Positions 57,370 through 64,000 of a stretch of 64,000 nucleotides of DNA are shown piece after piece. Below the pieces are notes generated by a model. It ran no database searches, was not told the DNA's origin, and worked only from the letters and a program-made list of their open reading frames with translations. Numbering within the stretch: the stretch's first letter is position 1; each line of letters opens with the position of its first letter. Both the position numbers and the translations under genes were made by a program. Source of the DNA: Telmatospirillum sp. J64-1 (GTDB lineage: Bacteria > Pseudomonadota > Alphaproteobacteria > Rhodospirillales > Magnetospirillaceae); the NCBI RefSeq assembly GCF_006980715.1, contig NZ_SBHN01000011.1, positions 1-64,000 of the forward strand, given 5' to 3'.

Positions 57370-58076
57370 CGCGCGCTACCCAAGGCCGGCGACTTGATGA
57401 CGATCACGTCGCCTGCGGGAACGGGTTGCACAGGCGCCGGAACGGGAGCCGGGGCGGAATAGGCCGGCGGCTGCGGAGAATAGACCGGCGTGGGTTGCGG
57501 TACGGGCGCCGCCGGACGTGCAGGGGCGGCCACCGCGACGGGCGGTGCGGCCGGGGCCGGACGCGGAGCCGGAGCAGGTTTGGCGACGGCCTGGGCCGCC
57601 GGTTGGGTCTGCCGGGGCTGCTGCGGCGCCGGAGCCGTGGCGCGGGCCTGACGGGTTTCGGGCGCCTGGGCGGCGGGCGCGGGCTTGGGCGTGACCGGCT
57701 TCGGCGCCGCCAGGGACAGCGGCGCGGGCACGGGCTTTGGCGGCGGCACCGGCTTGTCGGATTCGTTGCGCGCCATCATGGCTTCCGGGATCTTTTCCGG
57801 ACGCATCGGCAGGTCGGCGACGGCGGCCAACATATGGGTCGGCCCCAGGGGCTTCAGTCCCAGATGACGCTGGCTCAGTTCGCGCAGGCGCGCGGGATCG
57901 TTCAGGAAAGCCCATTCCGCGCGCAGCACGTGGATGGATTCCTGATGGGCGCGAATGTCGCGGTTCAGGCGGGCGAGATGGTCTTCCTGTTCCTGCACTT
58001 CATATTTCAGCATGAACAGGCCGACGCCCAGGACGACGGCAATGACCGCCCAAAGGAGAGTGATGCCACGGATCAT
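57366..58076 (-). CDS. ftsL: FtsL-like division protein with long proline/alanine tail
   Basis: 236 residues. A short N-terminus, a membrane helix (about 5-22) and a coiled coil ([20 protein letters not shown], to about 60) give FtsL topology, and [17 protein letters not shown] is the conserved C-end of the fold. Position between rsmH and ftsI supports FtsL. Unusually, about 130 further residues are Pro/Ala/Val-rich with no aromatic core, presumably extended in the periplasm. Both ends overlap neighbours by ATGA. Confidence 0.9.
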   Translation of the reverse strand: MIRGITLLWAVIAVVLGVGLFMLKYEVQEQEDHLARLNRDIRAHQESIHVLRAEWAFLNDPARLRELSQRHLGLKPLGPTHMLAAVADLPMRPEKIPEAMMARNESDKPVPPPKPVPAPLSLAAPKPVTPKPAPAAQAPETRQARATAPAPQQPRQTQPAAQAVAKPAPAPRPAPAAPPVAVAAPARPAAPVPQPTPVYSPQPPAYSAPAPVPAPVQPVPAGDVIVIKSPALGSAR

Positions 58077-59044
58077 CGGCGAACATCCTCTTCCTGACGG
58101 GGGGGAGCTTCGGTACGGATGGCGGCGCGCAGCTTGGCCGAGCGGGCGCGGGGATTGGCCCGGGCTTCGTCCTTGCCGGCGGTGACGGCCTTGCGGCCCA
58201 GCAATTCGAAGGTGGCGGCGGGGCCGGTCGCGGCGGCGACCGGCAGGTGGCGCGACGGACGGGCGCCGCTGCCGCTGCGGTCCTTCAGGAAGGCCTTGAC
58301 CTCGCGGTCCTCCAGCGAATGGAAGGTGACGACGGCCAGACGGCCCTGGGGCTTCAGCGCCAGTTCGGCACCGGCCAAGCCCCGGCGCAATTCGCCCAAT
58401 TCGTCATTCACATAGATGCGCAAGGCCTGGAAGGTGCGCGTGGCGGGGTCGATGCCGTCGCCCGAACGCGGCACCACCGAGCGCACGACCTCGGCCAGTT
58501 GGGCGGTGCGGGTGAAGGGTTCGGCCTTGCGCGCGGCGACGATGGCCCGCGCGATGCGGCGCGACAGGCGTTCCTCGCCATAGCGATAGATGATGTCGGC
58601 GAGGTCGCCTTCGTCCATGGCGTTGACCACGTCGGCGGCGCTTTCGCCGGACTGCTCCATGCGCATGTCCAAGGGACCGTCGCGCAGGAAGGAGAAGCCG
58701 CGTTCGGCCTCGTCGATCTGCATGGAGGACACGCCGATATCCAGGGCCACGCCGTCCAGCCCATCCAATCCCATGGATGCGGTGATGGCGGCGAGGTCGC
58801 CGTAGCGGCCTTCGATCACGGTCAGCCGGCCGGGGAATTCCTGTTCCATCTGCCGCCCGCGGGCAATGGCGTCGGGGTCGCGGTCCACGGCCACCACCTT
58901 GCAATCGGCGGCTTCCAGGATGGCACGGGTATAGCCGCCGGCGCCGAAGGTGCCGTCCAGGTAGACGCCACCGGAACGCGGGGAGAGCGCGTCCAGGACT
59001 TCGCGCAGGAGAACCGGGATATGGGGGGCGGGATTGGCGGCCAT
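58073..59044 (-). CDS. rsmH: 16S rRNA m4C1402 methyltransferase
   Basis: Methylates N4 of C1402 in 16S rRNA. 323 residues: [13 protein letters not shown] start, [17 protein letters not shown] loop, [10 protein letters not shown], and [10 protein letters not shown] near the C-terminus. It starts 3 nt after mraZ and overlaps ftsL by ATGA. Confidence 0.97.
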   Translation of the reverse strand: MAANPAPHIPVLLREVLDALSPRSGGVYLDGTFGAGGYTRAILEAADCKVVAVDRDPDAIARGRQMEQEFPGRLTVIEGRYGDLAAITASMGLDGLDGVALDIGVSSMQIDEAERGFSFLRDGPLDMRMEQSGESAADVVNAMDEGDLADIIYRYGEERLSRRIARAIVAARKAEPFTRTAQLAEVVRSVVPRSGDGIDPATRTFQALRIYVNDELGELRRGLAGAELALKPQGRLAVVTFHSLEDREVKAFLKDRSGSGARPSRHLPVAAATGPAATFELLGRKAVTAGKDEARANPRARSAKLRAAIRTEAPPRQEEDVRR

Positions 59045-59047
59045 GGC

Positions 59048-59518
59048 TTATTGCCCTCCGGCGGGTGTACGGGGGCGCAGCGGCAAGGTGGGGCGTTTTT
59101 CCATGGCGCGGCGGCGGGCTTCCTCTTGGGAGGCCTTGAAAGCTTCCGGTTCCCAGACCTGGAAAGTGCGGCCCTTGCCGACGAAGGCGGCGGCGTCGGA
59201 CAGGCCGGCATGTTCGATCAGGTCTTCGGGCAGGACGATACGTCCGCCGTCATCCCAGGCCAGTTGCCGGGCGTCGGCGAAGATCAGCGAGGTCAGGTCG
59301 TCCTGTTCGGCGGAGAAGACGTCGAACTGCTCGGTGCTTTCGGAGAGGCGTTCCATGAAATCCATGCCGCAGCCTTCGATGGCGGCGGTGGTGAAGGAGC
59401 GGTAGGCGATGATCCCGGCAAAGGCCTGATCGGACAAGGCGGCGCGAAAGGGAGCGGGCACGGAGACCCTCCCTTTCTTGTCGATCTTGTTCACGACTGT
59501 GCCCATGAAGAGCGGCAT
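59048..59518 (-). CDS. mraZ: Transcriptional regulator MraZ
   Basis: First gene of the division cluster; a ring-forming DNA-binding protein that represses its own promoter in E. coli. 156 residues with two SpoVT-AbrB-like halves: NKIDKKGRVSVPAPFR and DDGGRIVLPEDLIEHAGL. The start MPLFMG is as expected. Its predicted operator lies about 80-120 bp upstream. Confidence 0.97.
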   Translation of the reverse strand: MPLFMGTVVNKIDKKGRVSVPAPFRAALSDQAFAGIIAYRSFTTAAIEGCGMDFMERLSESTEQFDVFSAEQDDLTSLIFADARQLAWDDGGRIVLPEDLIEHAGLSDAAAFVGKGRTFQVWEPEAFKASQEEARRRAMEKRPTLPLRPRTPAGGQ

Positions 59519-59598
59519 GCCGATCCGCCTAGTTGTTTCCGGCTATATCCCAATCCCTCTTAGCGCTAGAGCCGCCCCGCCCCCGGTCTGGTTCTAAG

Positions 59599-59642
59599 TG
59601 GGTTTTCATGGGATAGCATGGGCTAGTATGGGCGTCAATGGA
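59599..59642. promoter_or_regulatory. MraZ operator: four TGGG boxes at 10-bp spacing
   Basis: TGGG occurs at 59599, 59609, 59619 and 59629, exactly one helical turn apart, with a degenerate TGGA at 59639. MraZ is known to bind TGGGN direct repeats with 5-nt spacers before mraZ. The boxes lie on the plus strand, opposite to the mraZ coding strand, and cover the predicted promoter. Confidence 0.8.
59610..59638 (-). promoter_or_regulatory. Predicted mraZ (dcw operon) promoter
   Basis: -35 TTGACG (59633-59638), 17-bp spacer, -10 TATCCC (59610-59615); the leader would be about 85 nt. The -10 is imperfect, but its overlap with the MraZ boxes fits autorepression. Confidence 0.5.
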
Positions 59643-59875
59643 ATCAGCCTCCAAAACTATTGGATTAAGCTTTTCTATCTACGAATCCTGTTCTTCGCCC
59701 TAAAAAGGATTAAGGACGGTTTGTATGTTTTTGATTTTAAAAGAAAAATTTGCGTCAAGTTTTGACGTGAATTCGGCGTCCGTTCCAGCCGCGGTCATAG
59801 CCGCTGACACCGTATTGTCACGGATCGAAAGCCATAGGGCCCGGCGCGGGAATTCAAGGGAATGCGAGGAAGAGA

Positions 59876-60313
<438 letters not shown>

Positions 60314-60320
60314 GGCGCTG

Positions 60321-60348
60321 AACATAGTGGGAAACAGGCCCAGGTCAA
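60321..60348 (-). promoter_or_regulatory. rnpB promoter
   Basis: -35 TTGACC (60343-60348), 16-bp spacer, -10 TATGTT (60321-60326). The predicted start is at about 60313, matching the RNA 5' end. Confidence 0.75.
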
Positions 60349-60428
60349 GCCTGCTATTGCCCGGCGGCAAAAGACGAACGGCAAGGAAAGACAAATAAGC
60401 AGTAAAATGATTATTTCTTCCGGCTGGG

Positions 60429-60463
60429 GCGGGGCAGGACGAAAGCCCGCCTTCCGGCCCCGC
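60429..60463 (-). terminator. Stem-loop after the amidase gene
   Basis: GCGGGGC / GCCCCGC stem immediately past the amidase stop, with a 21-nt loop and no clean U-tract. Weak terminator candidate. Confidence 0.4.
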
Positions 60464-61153
60464 TTACATCAGCCTGGCTATGACCTTGAGCCTGTGCGCC
60501 GTCCCGGGATCGAGAAGGCCGTCGAGACGGCTGGGATAGAAGCGGCGCTGGAAGGCGAGCAGGGCCAGATGGCTCGCTTCGTCCCATTCCCCGGTCACCG
60601 GGCAATCATAGCCGATCCGCGCCAGCAGGGCCTGGGCCTGTTCCGGAGTCAGCGTGCTGCGGCCCTGTTCATCGCTCCACAGGCCGATCCCGTGGCGGGC
60701 CAGGCGCGGCCAGTCGAACAATTCGCCCGGGTCTTCCTTGCGCGCGGGCGCCACGTCGGAATGCCCCACCACGTTATGGGATGGGATGGGATGGCGCGCC
60801 AGGATGCCCTGGGCCAGTTCGATCAGCGCCGCCATCTGGGCCTCGGGGAAGGGGCGGTAGCCCCATTCATGGCCGGGATTGACCAACTCGATGCCGATGG
60901 AGCGGCTGTTGATGTCGCGCTGTCCTCGCCAGCAGGAGAGCCCGGCATGCCAGGCGCGGTATTCCTCGGGCACCAGCCGGACCACCCGACCGTCTTCGTG
61001 GATCATGTAATGGGCGCTGACCTTGGCCTGGGGGTCGCACATGCGTTCCAGCGCCATCTGGGCGGTCTGCATGCCGGTGTAGTGGAGCACCAGCATGTCG
61101 ACCGCCTGACCCGGGGGGCGAGGTTCGTGATTGGGCGAAGGCGTTTCGATCAT
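60464..61153 (-). CDS. N-acetylmuramoyl-L-alanine amidase with peptidoglycan-binding domain
   Basis: Amidase_2 (AmpD/AmiD-like) zinc enzyme that removes peptides from muropeptides or wall. 229 residues: zinc ligands His24 (VLHYTGM), His131 (VVGHSDVAP) and Asp141 (KEDPG), plus Glu89 (GIELVNPG). A C-terminal PG_binding_1-type helical domain (about 165-225) is present, as in AmiD. No signal peptide is seen, so it may be cytosolic and act in wall recycling. It overlaps the permease gene by ATGA. Confidence 0.92.
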   Translation of the reverse strand: MIETPSPNHEPRPPGQAVDMLVLHYTGMQTAQMALERMCDPQAKVSAHYMIHEDGRVVRLVPEEYRAWHAGLSCWRGQRDINSRSIGIELVNPGHEWGYRPFPEAQMAALIELAQGILARHPIPSHNVVGHSDVAPARKEDPGELFDWPRLARHGIGLWSDEQGRSTLTPEQAQALLARIGYDCPVTGEWDEASHLALLAFQRRFYPSRLDGLLDPGTAHRLKVIARLM

Positions 61154-62021
61154 GTCGGCTGTCCCATGCGTTTCTGCGCCCGCTGGATCTCGCGGAGCTG
61201 GATGATCGTCACACCGAGGATGGTCAGGCCGCCGCCCACGGCCTTATGCCAGGTGAAGGGCTCGCCCAGCAACAGGACCCCCGAGATGATGCCGATGACC
61301 GGGGCCAGCAGCGTGAAGGGCACCACCTGGTTCACCGTGTATTTGGCCAGCAGGTAGTACCACAGCGTATAGGAAATCAGGGACGCCCCGACCACCGTAT
61401 AGAGGATGGCGCCCCAGCCCGCCCAGCCGGCATTCAGCAGCGGGGTGACCGGGTCGCCCTCGACCAGCACCGACAGCAGCAGGACCTGGGGCGCGGCGAA
61501 CAGGGCCATCCATCCGTTCAAGGTCAGGGGATTGATCTCGCCCACGCGCTTGATGACCACGTTGGACAGCGCCCAGGCCATGCCCGCGCCAATGATTAGC
61601 ATCAGCGGCAGCAAAGCGGGCTGCTGCGGTTCCCCGGCCAGGAAGGCGACGCCGATGAAGGCCATGGACATGCCCAGCATGCGCCGCCAGCCCAGCTTGT
61701 CGCGGAAGAACAGCCAGGCCATCAGCGAACTGAAGGGAAGCTGCAACTGGATGGCGATGGCCGCCGTGGCGGCATCGACTCCCTTCATGCCGATGAACAG
61801 CACGCCGAAATGCAGCACGCCGAGCGTGAAGGACAGCAGCAGGATGGCCGGAAGCTGGCTGCGGCGCGGGCGCAGGAAAGGCACCGTCACCGCCGCGACG
61901 AGGGCGAAACGCACGCCCACCAGCAAAAGGGGCGGAATTTCTTCCACCCCTACCTTCACGGCGACGAAATTCAGGCCCCAGATGAGGACGGTGATACAGG
62001 CCGCCCCCAGGTCCAGCGGAC

Positions 62022-62025
<4 letters not shown>
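61150..62025 (-). CDS. EamA/DMT family permease
   Basis: 291 residues, ten hydrophobic helices in two EamA repeats, drug/metabolite transporter superfamily. Recognisable parts: LIWGLNFVAVKVGVEEIPP start, GVDAATAAIAIQLQLPF, and SYTLWYYLLAKYTVNQVVPFTLL. Related to YedA/amino-acid exporters; substrate unknown. Overlaps both neighbours by ATGA. Confidence 0.9.
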
Positions 62026-63844
<1,819 letters not shown>

Positions 63845-63845
<1 letters not shown>

Positions 63846-64000
63846 CAGCCGATCCCCCGCTGGCGGGCGATGCTGTCATAGGCGGCGTTGATGGCGGCCA
63901 TCTTGCGGGTGGCGACCTCGATGAATTCTTCAGGCATTCCTTGGGCGATCAGACTGTCAGGATGGTTTTCGCGGGTCAGTCGGCGCCACGCCGCCTTGAT
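63845..64000 (-). CDS. J-domain (DjlA-like) protein, C-terminal end only
   Basis: The last 51 residues are in the window; the gene enters from the right edge. The fragment has AWRRLTRENHPDSLIAQGM, with the HPD tripeptide at fragment residues 13-15 that stimulates DnaK, then the rest of a J-domain helix pair (INAAYDSIARQRG). A C-terminal J-domain with HPDSLIAQGMP is typical of the TerB-DnaJ (DjlA) family. The stop overlaps the ABC-F start as TGATG. Confidence 0.85.

Larger units (their letters stand above)
59519..59875. other. 357-bp gap between mraZ and rnpB
   Basis: Holds the mraZ leader with TAGCGCTA (59561-59568), the promoter and TGGG boxes at 59599-59642, then an AT-rich stretch (59640-59770) containing CGTCAA-GTT-TTGACG at about 59753. 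The AT-rich part could be an UP element or hold further dcw promoters. No gene is seen. Confidence 0.6.

Overview
The window looks like chromosome of a GC-rich (about two thirds G+C by eye) alphaproteobacterium. It is most likely a member of the Rhodospirillales, of the Magnetospirillum/Rhodospirillum kind. This is inferred from the S6-S18-DUF2232-L9 gene order, the full mraZ-to-ftsZ division cluster, HWE/HisKA_2 sensor kinases and the codon style; no 16S gene is present to settle it. It is almost entirely housekeeping core genome. I see no insertion sequence, prophage, CRISPR array, tRNA or rRNA; the one RNA gene is rnpB (RNase P RNA).

Layout. 1-1463: the start and most of a methyl-accepting chemotaxis protein gene that runs off the left edge. 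1682-11544: a minus-strand run of cfa, dnaB, alr, mlaE, mlaF, radA, cvpA, purF and an SDR dehydrogenase, mostly tightly packed. 11824-14066: the ribosomal operon rpsF-rpsR-DUF2232-rplI (minus). 14298-18714: the divergent fatty-acid operon fabD-fabG-acpP-fabF-mltG (plus), with a 9-1-9 palindrome between the two divergent operons. 18863-25000: parE, a hotdog thioesterase, katA and a LOV-like sensor kinase; uvrD and prmA lie upstream of the kinase on its strand. 27472-32842: an SLC13/ArsB-like permease, a CLC chloride transporter, a GNAT acetyltransferase, and a redox-type HWE kinase with its response regulator. 33085-38709: a TPR protein, ligA and recN. 38727-59518: the division and cell-wall block. 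In transcription order on the minus strand this is mraZ, rsmH, ftsL, ftsI, murE, murF, mraY, murD, ftsW, murG, murC, murB, ddl, ftsQ, ftsA, ftsZ, then lpxC and bamD. 59876-60313: rnpB. 60464-64000: an amidase, an EamA permease, an ABC-F ATPase and a J-domain protein fragment, all overlapping.

How it works together. The dcw cluster makes the peptidoglycan precursor (MurB-F, Ddl, MraY, MurG) and the septal machine (FtsW, FtsI, FtsL, FtsQ, FtsA, FtsZ). Many genes overlap by ATGA, so translational coupling is likely. A promoter about 90 bp before mraZ is covered by four TGGG boxes at exact 10-bp spacing, the expected MraZ operator. LpxC and BamD supply the outer membrane, and the fab operon supplies acyl chains for both membranes.

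The most interesting points are: the MraZ operator; two unusual sensor kinases (one LOV-like without the photoactive cysteine, one with an AhpD/CMD-like N-terminus); an inverted pair of palindromic repeats with compensatory base changes between ligA and recN; a long ATCTGTGT inverted/tandem repeat after mltG; the palindrome before fabD; and a U-tract hairpin inside the bamD leader. I did not find a convincing wholly new multi-gene system.
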